Shown: positions 32,501 to 45,200 of the stretch, one piece after another | How positions within the stretch are numbered: position 1 is the stretch's first letter | How the letters are laid out: the number at the start of each line of letters is the position of its first letter | Assembly: GCF_963678635.1 (NCBI RefSeq) | Contig: NC_087069.1 | Span: 15,600,660 to 15,664,659 of the forward strand | From: Symsagittifera roscoffensis | Taxonomy: Eukaryota; Xenacoelomorpha; Acoela; Convolutidae | DNA length: 64,000 bases | Direction of reading: 5' to 3' | Notes under the pieces: generated by a model | The model's input: the letters and a program-made list of their open reading frames with translations, nothing else | Databases searched by the model: none | Told to the model about the DNA's origin: nothing | Made by a program: the position numbers and the translations under genes

Positions 32501-33524
32501 TAGCATATCTCTTTGGAGATGCTTTATTCTCACTTAATTTTTCACCGAGTGTTCTATTTAACTTCAGTTCAGACAAAACACTATCACGAAAAGAGTTTTA
32601 TTGAATTTGTCCCTCACTGCATGTTTTCGGCCAAAGTTTACGACTTCACGCACCCACTGCGGCAAAATCAAATTATCTAAGATTCTGACTGAACTATCAT
32701 TCAAATTTTTAATGGTCTACTCTGTCTTTCGGAAACTATTTCAAGCTTTTTTTTTGGTTTCGGCTTATCAGATTATTGAGATTACACTTTGCTTGCAGGT
32801 TCAGTTAGAATATTACCGAAGGCCAGCACTTTTGATCTTCACCCCTTCTCACTACCTCTCTTGCAACCGCCAGGTTACCTGATGCCTTAACCCTATCCGG
32901 ATTTGTGTGGTCTGGCTTACCTCTGATCTCAGAAGTCTCAACTGAAAACTGTACACCGCTTGATCCGAAAAAAATCCTTCACTTATATTCTTTACGTAAT
33001 TCTAATTTTAGAGTCGCGCCAATATGTGAGTACTTGAAATGTTTTCTTGATTGTATTTTACACAGTCATGTTGGAATAAGGCAGGTTTTAGGTTGATCCA
33101 TATGAAACGGATCAAAGGTCCACCGTACAAAAAACTAATAGCTTACTTGAACTTCCAACCCTGTTTTTAACGTCGTTCGCTTGTTTTAGGTATTTAGAGA
33201 CCTAGCCATGGGGACGTTCTTATTTCTAGACTGGGGGTATCCTGGTAGTGGCCATTAGGCTGTTACACAATTTTATAGTCCCAGGTCCTAAGCTAACCGA
33301 ATTGGCTCCGATAGAATGAGTTTTAAAAACACAAGAGGTAGTTATCCTGAACCTTGAGCCAATGGTTATCGGCCCTATTTCTCTTAACCTCATATTTGAC
33401 GTAAGCGAAGAACTGTTCTATAAGGTTTCTATGGCGCTCCTGTTTGTTTTACGACATCAAGACTACCGGATTGACCCCATTTGACGTAGCTCTTGGCTAC
33501 ATGCTCATTCAAGAATACCGGTTA
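29523..33524 (-). mobile_element. Penelope-like element copy 1
   Basis: A PLE read on the minus strand. The 5' part near 32387-32424 encodes CDKGVSFCVMNKETY, the PLE-type DKG start of RT. Near 32110-32230 lies a KQSTSPRPV segment. At about 31845-31945 is the catalytic-region peptide VMGGSLAVKLANLWLEEHE, comparable to the family's A-M-G-S-P-L-x-P-V-L-A-N. At about 31190-31245 lies the GIY-YIG endonuclease strand and helix (CNSTCIGQTV-stop-QLAKRVEEHR). Many stops and frameshifts make it inactive. It lacks the 494-bp insertion present in copies 2 and 4: its uninterrupted site is at about 30292. Confidence 0.8.
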
Positions 33525-33622
33525 TTGATCTACCTATTATACTAGCACAGTTACGATGTAATTTACAAATTTTGTGCTTTTTTCCGTATCAAAAAACATG
33601 GATATCTCAAAAATTGCGATTT

Positions 33623-36600
33623 GTGGGGGTATCAAAATATTGCTATTTTGACTCTAAAATTTGGTCTGCTTACTGTGTTTTTCACTGAAAAACTGTATAG
33701 GAGTATCAATATAAGCTGTATAAATAGTATTACTATTAAAATTTTACCCCTCCGGGTTTGTTCAATACTCGAATTATGGTGCTTAACTCGGAAAATCGCA
33801 ATTTGGTGAAGGGTCACTACAGTGCAGTCACTGTCGAGCCCCCCACAGATTAATTTCATAACTTTTGTACCAAAAGGAATGCAAAACTTGTTAACAATAC
33901 CCAACAGTCGATTGTTGTTGTCCTTGTGCCCCTTCTTGTCGCTCCTTGCACTATTTGCCGGATCAGTCTTCTTCTCTAATCCCGAGATCCTTCCGGATTG
34001 AGTGCAAGTTAGCATTAACGTGACTAAATACTCAAATAACCCTACAGTACAAGCACCACAAACGGGCCACAAATTTGATCGTAACCATCCTGACTGATAT
34101 AAATGCCTGTAACAACACTATATCTCACGACAACAAACGGGAGGGTCGGATCACAACTCGTCTGGGTAATGATTTCGACTGATTTTTTTTACTTTTAACT
34201 CTTTTTGGTTTTTTTTTTTGGTTATTTTTTAAGTTTTTTGTTTTTTTTCTATATACTACTTTTTGTTTGATTTCCTGTATATTTTAAAATAATTTTGGTC
34301 ACAAACCTGTCAGGGAACGACGGGATGGCCAATCCCCCCACTCTTCCTGGTACGTGAGTTTCCGGTCTTAACTAGGTTAAAAAGCTATTCACGGGAATCC
34401 GGAAGGCTTCCGCGTTCCGAACTACCCTTCCGCCCCGGTGGTTAGGGCGTTGTTTTGAGCATCCGTTCGGCGCGGAGTGCGCGTTAACGGTTCTGCCGGT
34501 AATGATGTTTAAAAACGACAACACCCAGGCTCGCCATAAAAACATCTATGTAACATTTGCCCGGGAGTACAAATCGACGGAAAATAAAAGTAGGTTCTAA
34601 AACGACTGGCTAGCATCTAAACACAGCTTCAATGCTTTTCACCGTCTCTGCAAAAGCCAGTTCTTTTGGCGGTTTTTCTAACATCGGGTCGACAAAAACG
34701 TTACTGTTTCCCGCTTCGATCAGAACGCTCTTATTAACTTCATTGTATGCAAAATAGTGAGCTCATGGCTGGGTTTCAGTATCCCCAGACCACGAGGTCA
34801 CTCCTAAAAACAGGGCTACTACTTATTTATTATATTATTTTTGTTTTTGTTCAGTAGATAAAAATCATCATCTCCATCGAAGATGGATCAACCCTTTCCC
34901 TCAACTCCTAGCTTCTCACGATCTGAAAACGAATTTTGATGTTATTATTTCAAATCAGGACATCTTCAGGAAGCTAAAAGTTTGTAACATTAAAGTTTAA
35001 TATCTCTCCCGAGACTCCTCCGGATTCTGGAGTCCGGAGAAACAACGTCCTTATTTCTTTCCGGAAGGTTGAACACGTCGTCCCAGCACCCTTCCTGGTT
35101 CTCGTGAATTGCCTCGTAACGGTTGTAACTGCACAATCGTTACAACTCTGAATGGTCTCTCAACAAAAATTTCAACTGCTATTCCAATTTTTATTGTTCA
35201 CCTCGTCTATTCCGACGATTATAGTTGTTCTTTCTGCAAAACTTGTTGTTGTTGTTGTGTTTCGCCGTTTCAATTTGTGCGAAATATCAAGGTAGTGACG
35301 TGTCATTTTGTCGAAACGAAACTTTAAAAATTAACTTGAAACTCCAAATTAACCCCTCCGAATTCGTCAAAATGAACAATTAAGACCTCCAATTTGTCAA
35401 TCTTCCCACTCCGATGTTACAATAAAATTTCGAAATCGAACTTGCATTTTGACACATTCTGGTCGAAAATCACATCCTTTAATTTTCTGTGATTTTTATC
35501 GTTCAGTTATCAAGTTTCGATTTGGGAAATTTTTTGTTTCTGACATGTCAGTTTTTGAAGTTTAGCCATGTTATACACTGATTATAGCTTTTGTGTTAAT
35601 TACTGGCTCCTGAATTCATTGCATGAGTTGATTCCCGGGCTCTCCCTTCAAAGATATAAAGCCTATAGTGTGAGTAGCTTCTGAGTGTTGACTGTTTGGT
35701 CTATAATCTTTGACTTCAGCTCAGCAGTACCGCTTACCTCCTTATTACCTTCTATCAAAAGTTGCCCTACTGGGGAGTCCTACTTGCGGTGTTCCTCGAC
35801 CCTCGTGGCTAAATGTTGGACTGTCTGGCCGACACAGGTGGAGTTACATTTAAACTTCACACCACTTTGGATCTCAGTTCACGAGCGATGGAAGTTTTGA
35901 GGGATGGCAAGCATATTTTTAATTTTCTTGTCCCAAAAATTGTTTTGTGCCACGGATATTTGCCAAACCTTTGCAACTAACAGTTGAGATGGATTGCCTC
36001 GATATTGCATTGCAAAAAGGGGGGTGATTTTTACGACTTTTTTTCTTTTCTCGATTCTGATGCCGTCACCTTCAAATTTTTCTTTCCCTCAATGATCTTG
36101 TGAAGAGTTTCAAACACTACCCTGTCCGACCATTTTTTCGGTTTTTGATATTCAATCCATTGTTTCCAATTTTTCCAATACCCGGTCGAATTTTTTTCTT
36201 AAAACCCTATGGACCGTCCCTTCAATAGCATTTTTTCCTATTGCAAAGGTGCGCAGCCTCTAAAATTCAGAATGGTGCCGGTATCAGTTTTTTTCTGTTC
36301 CGTAAAGTTGACACATCTTAAGTGGTACCAACTCAAACAAGCTTCACACTTTACCCCAGAGTTCGATATGTCACCTTTTTCTGAGATCCAGGGCAGACTT
36401 CCTTGTTATCTTCATTGAATACAGTCACATTTGGTACGTCTTTCAATAATGTAAATTCGTGTTCTTCGAGCCACAAATTGGCCAGTTTTACTGCAAGTGA
36501 GGCGCCCATTACTAATTCGTTTTTTTTTGTTCATACCACAAACCATTGCATTTAAAGTGAACCTTACTCACTGCCAAATTTAGTAGCTTTTCCATAAGTT

Positions 36601-38104
36601 TGCATTAGACATTAGTGTATAAACTCTTTACATCAAGGGAGATCAGAGTGAAATTCTGTTTTCTCTATGATATCCCTGGCCATTTGAGCGATCGTTTCTA
36701 TGTTCAAAGTGTTTGCCATTGCCTTAAAGGACGGGACGAGGTGATGTGCTTTGTTTGTGCCTTTTTTCTGATCCATACACCCTAGCCGGCTGCGCCATCA
36801 TTGATCTTAACCTATTATACATCGCTTCACTAATCTCGTCCTTCTTTTTCATTGCGAGAAATTTTTTGTGTATGTCTTTTTCAATTTTTATGATCAAAGC
36901 TGTCTGTCAGATTCTTCCTCTTACTAAATTGTTCTGCCTGTAATAAATCTTTCAGTTTCTTCTCATATGTCTCCTTATTCATTACACAAAAACTCACCCC
37001 CTTATCACACGGCACTGCCAGAAGAACATTCTCCTTCAAATACTTTCTGACTTTTTCAGCAACTTAGTCAGAGGGAGTCTGTTTAAATTTTTAGCATATC
37101 TCTTTGGAGATGCTTTATTCTCACTTAATTTTTCACCGGGTGTTCTATTTAACTTCAGTTCAGACAAAACACTATCACGAAAAGAATTTTATTGAATTTG
37201 TCCCGTACTGCATGTTTTCGGCCAAAGTTTACGACTTCACGCACCCACTGCGGCAAAATCAATTTATCTAAGATTCTAACTGAACTATCATTCAAATTTT
37301 TAATGGTCTACTCTGTCTTTCGGAAACTATTTCAAGCTATTTTTTGGTTTCGACTTATCAGATTATTGAGATTACACTTTGCTTGCAGGTTCAGTTAGAA
37401 TATTACCGAAGGCCAGCACTTTTGATCTTCACCCCTTCTCACTACCTCTCTTGCAACCGCCAGGTTACCTGATGCCTTAACCCTATCCGGATTTGTGTGG
37501 TCTGGCTTACCTCAGATCTCAGGAGTCTCAACTGAAAACTGTACACCGCTTGATCCGAAAAAAATCCTTCACTTATATTCTTTACTTAATTCTAATTTTA
37601 GAGTCGCGCCAATATGTGAGTACTTGAAATGTTTTCTTGATTGTATTTTACACAGTCATGTTGGAATAAGGCAGGTTTTAGGTTGATCCATCTGAAATGG
37701 ATCAAAAGTCCACCGTCCGAAAAAACTAATAGTTTACTTGTACCCTGTTTTTAACGGCGTTCGCGTGTTTTAGGTATTTAGAGACCTAGCCATTGCGACG
37801 TTCTTATTTCTAGAGTGGGGCTATCCTGGTAGTGGCCATTAAGCTGTTACACGATTTTGTAGTCCCATGTCTTAAGTGAACCGAATTGGCTCCGATAGAA
37901 TGAGGTTTAAAATTACAAGAGGTAGATATCCTGACCCTTGAGCCAATGGTTATAGGGCCTATTTCTCTTAACCTCATTTTTGACGTACGCCAACGACTGT
38001 TCTATAGTGTTTTTATGGCGCTCCTGGTTGTTTTGCGACATCAGGACTACCAGATTGAACCCATTTGCGTAGCTCTGGGCTACATGCTCATTCAAGAATA
38101 CCGG
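33623..38104 (-). mobile_element. Penelope-like element copy 2
   Basis: Head to tail with copy 1, separated by about 98 bases. RT pieces lie at about 36980-37015 (DKG region) and 36450-36520 (VMGASLAVKLANLWLEEHE). The GIY-YIG piece is at about 35790-35850 (CNSTCVGQTVQHLATRVEEHRK, then TAG). A 146-codon frame at 34072-33632 follows the endonuclease near the 3' end and has no recognised domain. Tandem arrangement with partial 5' units is well known for Penelope elements. Many frame breaks are present. Confidence 0.8.
34398..34891. mobile_element. 494-bp insertion in the PLE, class unknown
   Basis: Compared with PLE copy 1, copies 2 and 4 carry extra DNA at the same site (CACGGGAA | insertion | CCCTTTCCC). 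No clear target duplication is seen beyond AA. On the minus strand the insertion contains TGACCTCGTGGTCTGG, which resembles an RNA polymerase III A box, but I see no convincing B box. It could be a SINE or other nonautonomous element, or ancestral DNA lost from copy 1. Confidence 0.5.
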
Positions 38105-39302
38105 TGGTACGGTCCAACTGGAACGTGTCCACCTTCTGATCGTGCGGTGATTTATTTTTAGGTAAACTTGTGAAATTTCCTCGTTGCGCTTTCGAATACG
38201 AGACTTAGCTAACCAAGTATGGGGGTCACAAGAGAAACAAAAAACGGGTAAAAGACATAAAGCGAAACTAAAACAAAAAAGGAGTAGAAATTAAAAGAAA
38301 AACCTGAAAAAAGGTCGAACATGGACCGTGACTTTGATTTCCAGCTTGGATGGATCGGGGTTTTCTGATAAATTGATTGTAAACTCAAAGTTTTTTACAA
38401 TAAGACCGACAGTTTTGACCAAAATTGCAGTATTAAGCAGGTGTCCGAACGTTCAGGGCTTTCAGATAGCCTTGCATCCTTGGATAACTACTGCGATACT
38501 TCACTGGAAAAGGTGACCAGTTGGACAGTGCAGGGGTTCATAGGGTTGAAGTCCTGGTAACCAAGAAAGGAAACTACTGGGAAGAGGCTTCCAGTAGTGT
38601 GACCAGTCCAGTGTGACTACTGCAGGAGAGAACCGTAGTGTGCTGTTTGTTCAAACGGGTATCGTTGACATCCATTTTATAATGTAGGAGATTGATACAA
38701 AAGTGAATGAACGGCACCCCACAGTTTTTATTTGAGGAAACTTTTTTACTTGGGCAGATCTTGGAAACAGGTTCTCGAGTTTAGCTCCCATCGCGCTTAA
38801 GTCGGGTGCTAGATAGGGAGGGCAGACGGGCTGCTTAAATTAAAGGGCGGTGGTTGGAAATTGTGAAAAGGGGGGCATATTAATGTAACCATACAATCAG
38901 CATTGTCGGTTTGGTTACATTATATTAAGCTGAGTCCAGACTGACCTCAGTAAAGACTGAAAACAAGAGGTGGAACGCGAGGGTACCCAATAATAATCTC
39001 AAGACGAAGTAGGTTTTCTGGTCGGATTGGTTGGGGGGATCGGAAATAGTTATTTTTATTAGAGACCAATAAGTTAAAGACCCCAGATGAACGATAGTGG
39101 GAGGAATAACGCGCGACAACCAGGTACCAGACAAATCTTTTTTGGAACCACGGTTTTGTCAAGTTTAATTTTCGAGACAGTCAGACTAACTCTTAAATGA
39201 TTTTTAATAACAACCTAGTAAAGGAAACCCAATCTGACTTCTCAATTGCAATGGATTTAGTGTAGGCAGGAGATTTTAGAGAACGGTCCAGGAAATCTAG
39301 AA
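38105..39302. other. Sequence between PLE and satellite, nothing coding recognised
   Basis: No supported gene. It contains two short hairpins: CTACTGGGAAG-AGG-CTTCCAGTAG near 38573-38597, and a 10-bp stem AATGTAACCA / TGGTTACATT near 38884-38925. It is duplicated at 46705-47902. Confidence 0.45.
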
Positions 39303-40436
39303 CAACTGCCCAACACTACGTCTACATAAATCCTGCGAAGCTAATTTAACTGCCCAACACTACGTCTAATGGAGTCCTGGTAAGGCAAATCAGCGGCCCA
39401 ACACTGGTTTGCTGGAGTGTTGGGAAGGTAAATCAACGACCCAACACTGGTTTGCTGGAGTGTTGGTAAGGCAAATCAACGGCCAAACTGGTTTGCGGGA
39501 GTGTTCGGAAGGCATTTCATCTGCCCAACGCTCGAGTCTTGGGAAGAAAAATTAACTGCCCAACACGTGGAGTCTTGGGAAGACAAATCAACTGCACAAT
39601 ATTTGAGTCCTGGGAAGATCAAACAACTGTCCAAAGTTTGAGTCCTGAGAAGGTAAATCAAGTGCCCAACACTTGAGTCTTGGAAAGGCGAATCAACTGC
39701 CCAACATGTGGAGTCTTGGAAAGACAAATCAGATGCCCAACACTTGAATCCTGGGAAGGCAAATCAACTGCCCAACACTTGAGTCCTGGGAACTCAAATT
39801 AAGTGCCCAACACATGGAGTCTTGGGAAGGCAAATCAACTGCCCAACACTTGAGTCCTGAGAAGGTAAATCAACTGCCCAACACTTGAGTCCTGGGAAGG
39901 CGAATCAATTGCCCAACACTTGGAGCCTTGGGCAGGTAAATCAACTGCCCAACACTTGATTCCTGGGAAGGCAAATCAACTGCCCAACACTTGAGTCCTG
40001 GGAAGGCAAATTAAGTGCCCAACTTATGGAGTTTTGGGAAGGCAAATAAACTGCCCAACTTTTGAGTCCTGGGAAGGTAAAAAAACAAAAAACACTTGAG
40101 TCCTCGGAAGGTAATTCAACTGCCAAACACTTGAGTCCTGGGAAAGCAAATTATTTGCCCAACATTTGAAGTCTTGAGAAGGCAAATCAACTGCCCAAAA
40201 ATTGAGTCCTAGGAAAGCAAATCAATTGCCCAACACTTGAGTCCTGGAAAGGCAAATTAACTGCCCAACACTTGGAATCCTGGGAAGGTAAATCAAATGC
40301 CCAACACTTCAATCACGAAAAGATAAATCAACTGCCCAACACTTGAGTCATGTGAAGGCGAATCAATTGCCCAACACTTGAGTCCTGAGAAGGTAAATCA
40401 ACTGCCCAACACTTGAGTCCTGGAAAGGCAAATCAA
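39303..40436. repeat. 35-bp satellite array 1
   Basis: About 32 tandem units of a 35-base monomer with consensus parts AACTGCCCAACACTTGAG and TCCTGGGAAGGCAAATC. The first units are diverged (GTCTACATAAATCC, GGTTTGCTGGAGTG). The array is cut by the duplication junction at 40436. Its open frames are by-products of the repeat. Confidence 0.95.
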
Positions 40437-42127
40437 TCACATTTGGTACGTCTTTCAATAAGGTAAATTCGTGTTCTTCGAGCCACAAATTGGCCAGTTT
40501 TACTGCAAGTGAGCCGCCCATTACTAATTCGTTTTTTTTGTTCATACCACAAACCATTGCATTTAAAGTGAACCTTACTCACTGCCAAATTTAGTAGCTT
40601 TTCCATAAGTTTGCATTAGACATTAGTGTATAAACTCTTTACATCAAGGGAGATCAGAGTGAAATTCTGTTTTCTCTATGATATCCCTGGCCATTTGAGC
40701 GATCGTTTCTATGTTCAAAGTGTTTGCCATTGCCTTAAAGGACGGGACGAGGTGATGTGCTTTGTTTGTGCCTTTTTTCTGATCCATACACCCTAGCCGG
40801 CTGCGCCATCATTGATCTTAACCTATTATACATCGCTTCACTAATCTCGTCCTTCTTTTTCATTGCGAGAAATTTTTTGTGTATGTCTTTTTCAATTTTT
40901 ATGATCAAAGCTGTCTGTCAGATTCTTCCTCTTACTAAATTGTTCTGCCTGTAATAAATCTTTCAGTTTCTTCTCATATGTCTCCTTATTCATTACACAA
41001 AAACTCACCCCCTTATCACACGGCACTGCCAGAAGAACATTCTCCTTCAAATACTTTCTGACTTTTTCAGCAACTTAGTCAGAGGGAGTCTGTTTAAAAT
41101 TTTTAGCATATCTCTTTGGAGATGCTTTATTCTCACTTAATTTTTCACCGAGTGTTCTATTTAACTTCAGTTCAGACAAAACACTATCACGAAAAGAGTT
41201 TTATTGAATTTGTCCCGCACTGCATGTTTTCGGCCAAAGTTTACGACTTCACGCACCCACTGCGGCAAAATCAAATTATCTAAGATTCTGACTGAACTAT
41301 CATTCAAATTTTTAATGGTCTACTCTGTCTTTCGGAAACTATTTCAAGCTTTTTTTTTGGTTTCGGCTTATCAGATTATTGAGATTACACTTTGCTTGCA
41401 GGTTCAGTTAGAATATTACCGAAGGCCAGCACTTTTGATCTTCACCCCTTCTCACTACCTCTCTTGCAACCGCCAGGTTACCTGATGCCTTAACCCTATC
41501 CGGATTTGTGTGGTCTGGCTTACCTCTGATCTCAGAAGTCTCAACTGAAAACTGTACACCGCTTGATCCGAAAAAAATCCTTCACTTATATTCTTTACGT
41601 AATTCTAATTTTAGAGTCGCGCCAATATGTGAGTACTTGAAATGTTTTCTTGATTGTATTTTACACAGTCATGTTGGAATAAGGCAGGTTTTAGGTTGAT
41701 CCATATGAAACGGATCAAAGGTCCACCGTACAAAAAACTAATAGCTTACTTGAACTTCCAACCCTGTTTTTAACGTCGTTCGCTTGTTTTAGGTATTTAG
41801 AGACCTAGCCATGGGGACGTTCTTATTTCTAGACTGGGGGTATCCTGGTAGTGGCCATTAGGCTGTTACACAATTTTATAGTCCCAGGTCCTAAGCTAAC
41901 CGAATTGGCTCCGATAGAATGAGTTTTAAAAACACAAGAGGTAGTTATCCTGAACCTTGAGCCAATGGTTATCGGCCCTATTTCTCTTAACCTCATATTT
42001 GACGTAAGCGAAGAACTGTTCTATAAGGTTTCTATGGCGCTCCTGTTTGTTTTACGACATCAAGACTACCGGATTGACCCCATTTGACGTAGCTCTTGGC
42101 TACATGCTCATTCAAGAATACCGGTTA
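40437..42127 (-). mobile_element. Penelope-like element copy 3, 5' part only
   Basis: Duplicate of 31834-33524. Its 3' half with the endonuclease is missing because the duplication border lies inside RT, directly after satellite DNA. The DKG region is present at about 40990-41027. Confidence 0.85.
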
Positions 42128-42225
42128 TTGATCTACCTATTATACTAGCACAGTTACGATGTAATTTACAAATTTTGTGCTTTTTTCCGTATCAAAAAAC
42201 ATGGATATCTCAAAAATTGCGATTT

Positions 42226-45200
42226 GTGGGGGTATCAAAATATCGCTATTTTGACTCTAAAATTTGGTCTGCTTACTGTGTTTTTCACTGAAAAACTGTA
42301 TAGGAGTATCAATATAAGCTGTATAAATAGTATTACTATTAAAATTTTACCCCTCCGGGTTTGTTCAATACTCGAATTATGGTGCTTAACTCGGAAAATC
42401 GCAATTTGGTGAAGGGTCACTACAGTGCAGTCACTGTCGAGCCCCCCACAGATTAATTTCATAACTTTTGTACCAAAAGGAATGCAAAACTTGTTAACAA
42501 TACCCAACAGTCGATTGTTGTTGTCCTTGTGCCCCTTCTTGTCGCTCCTTGCACTATTTGCCGGATCAGTCTTCTTCTCTAATCCCGAGATCCTTCCGGA
42601 TTGAGTGCAAGTTAGCATTAACGTGACTAAATACTCAAATAACCCTACAGTACAAGCACCACAAACGGGCCACAAATTTGATCGTAACCATCCTGACTGA
42701 TATAAATGCCTGTAACAACACTATATCTCACGACAACAAACGGGAGGGTCGGATCACAACTCGTCTGGGTAATGATTTCGACTGATTTTTTTTACTTTTA
42801 ACTCTTTTTGGTTTTTTTTTTGGTTATTTTTTAAGTTTTTTGTTTTTTTCTATATACTACTTTTTGTTTGATTTCCTGTATATTTTAAAATAATTTTGGT
42901 CACAAACCTGTCAGGGAACGACGGGATGGCCAATCCCCCCACTCTTCCTGGTACGTGAGTTTCCGGTCTTAACTAGGTTAAAAAGCTATTCACGGGAATC
43001 CGGAAGGCTTCCGCGTTCCGAACTACCCTTCCGCCCCGGTGGTTAGGGCGTTGTTTTGAGCATCCGTTCGGCGCGGAGTGCGCGTTAACGGTTCTGCCGG
43101 TAATGATGTTTAAAAACGACAACACCCAGGCTCGCCATAAAAACATCTATGTAACATTTGCCCGGGAGTACAAATCGACGGAAAATAAAAGTAGGTTCTA
43201 AAACGACTGGCTAGCATCTAAACACAGCTTCAATGCTTTTCACCGTCTCTGCAAAAGCCAGTTCTTTTGGCGGTTTTTCTAACATCGGGTCGACAAAAAC
43301 GTTACTGTTTCCCGCTTCGATCAGAACGCTCTTATTAACTTCATTGTATGCAAAATAGTGAGCTCATGGCTGGGTTTCAGTATCCCCAGACCACGAGGTC
43401 ACTCCTAAAAACAGGGCTACTACTTATTTATTATATTATTTTTGTTTTTGTTCAGTAGATAAAAATCATCATCTCCATCGAAGATGGATCAACCCTTTCC
43501 CTCAACTCCTAGCTTCTCACGATCTGAAAACGAATTTTGATGTTATTATTTCAAATCAGGACATCTTCAGGAAGCTAAAAGTTTGTAACATTAAAGTTTA
43601 ATATCTCTCCCGAGACTCCTCCGGATTCTGGAGTCCGGAGAAACAACGTCCTTATTTCTTTCCGGAAGGTTGAACACGTCGTCCCAGCACCCTTCCTGGT
43701 TCTCGTGAATTGCCTCGTAACGGTTGTAACTGCACAATCGTTACAACTCTGAATGGTCTCTCAACAAAAATTTCAACTGCTATTCCAATTTTTATTGTTC
43801 ACCTCGTCTATTCCGACGATTATAGTTGTTCTTTCTGCAAAACTTGTTGTTGTTGTTGTGTTTCGCCGTTTCAATTTGTGCGAAATATCAAGGTAGTGAC
43901 GTGTCATTTTGTCGAAACGAAACTTTAAAAATTAACTTGAAACTCCAAATTAACCCCTCCGAATTCGTCAAAATGAACAATTAAGACCTCCAATTTGTCA
44001 ATCTTCCCACTCCGATGTTACAATAAAATTTCGAAATCGAACTTGCATTTTGACACATTCTGGTCGAAAATCACATCCTTTAATTTTCTGTGATTTTTAT
44101 CGTTCAGTTATCAAGTTTCGATTTGGGAAGTTTTTTGTTTCTGACATGTCAGTTTTTGAAGTTTAGCCATGTTATACACTGATTATAGCTTTTGTGTTAA
44201 TTACTGGCTCCTGAATTCATTGCATGAGTTGATTCCCGGGCTCTCCCTTCAAAGATATAAAGCCTATAGTGTGAGTAGCTTCTGAGTGTTGACTGTTTGG
44301 TCTATAATCTTTGACTTCAGCTCAGCACTACCGCTTACCTCCTTATTACCTTCTATCAAAAGTTGCCCTACTGGGGAGTCCTACTTGCGGTGTTCCTCGA
44401 CCCTCGTGGCTAAATGTTGGACTGTCTGGCCGACACAGGTGGAGTTACATTTAAACTTCACACCACTTTGGATCTCAGTTCACGAGCGATGGAAGTTTTG
44501 AGGGATGGCAAGCATATTTTTAATTTTCTTGTCCCAAAAATTGTTTTGTGCCACGGATATTTGCCAAACCTTTGCAACTAACAGTTGAGATGGATTGCCT
44601 CGATATTGCATTGCAAAAAGGGGGGTGATTTTTACGACTTTTTTTCTTTTCTCGATTCTGATGCCGTCACCTTCAAATTTTTCTTTCCCTCAATGATCTT
44701 GTGAAGAGTTTCAAACACTACCCTGTCCGACCATTTTTTCGGTTTTTGATATTCAATCCATTGTTTCCAATTTTTCCAATACCCGGTCGAATTTTTTTTT
44801 TAAAACCCTATGGACCGTCCCTTCAATAGCATTTTTTCCTATTGCAAAGGTGCGCAGCCTCTAAAATTCAGAATGGTGCCGGTATCAGTTTTTTTCTGTT
44901 CCGTAAAGTTGACACATCTTAAGTGGTACCAACTCAAACAAGCTTCACACTTTACCCCAGAGTTCGATATGTCACCTTTTTCTGAGATCCAGGGCAGACT
45001 TCCTTGTTATCTTCATTGAATACAGTCACATTTGGTACGTCTTTCAATAATGTAAATTCGTGTTCTTCGAGCCACAAATTGGCCAGTTTTACTGCAAGTG
45101 AGGCGCCCATTACTAATTCGTTTTTTTTGTTCATACCACAAACCATTGCATTTAAAGTGAACCTTACTCACTGCCAAATTTAGTAGCTTTTCCATAAGTT

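Larger units (their letters stand above)
31834..40436. repeat. 8.6-kb tandem duplication, unit 1
   Basis: This 8603-base segment is repeated directly as 40437-49036. It spans the 5' part of PLE copy 1, all of PLE copy 2, the non-PLE sequence and 1.1 kb of satellite. Differences are very rare: homopolymer lengths near 34210 and 34240 and a few single bases such as 33646. The junction TGGAAAGGCAAATCAA | TCACATTTGG joins satellite to the middle of PLE RT. Confidence 0.95.

Noticed and set aside
33100-33640. Hammerhead ribozyme at the PLE junction
   Set aside because: I looked for CTGATGA and GAAA core motifs on both strands and found only weak forms such as CTGATGTCGCAAAAC near 38030. Not enough to call.
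34430-34520. A tRNA gene in the PLE insertion
   Set aside because: GGTGGTTAGGGCG and, on the other strand, TGACCTCGTGGTCTGG resemble A boxes, but no cloverleaf or B box could be drawn.
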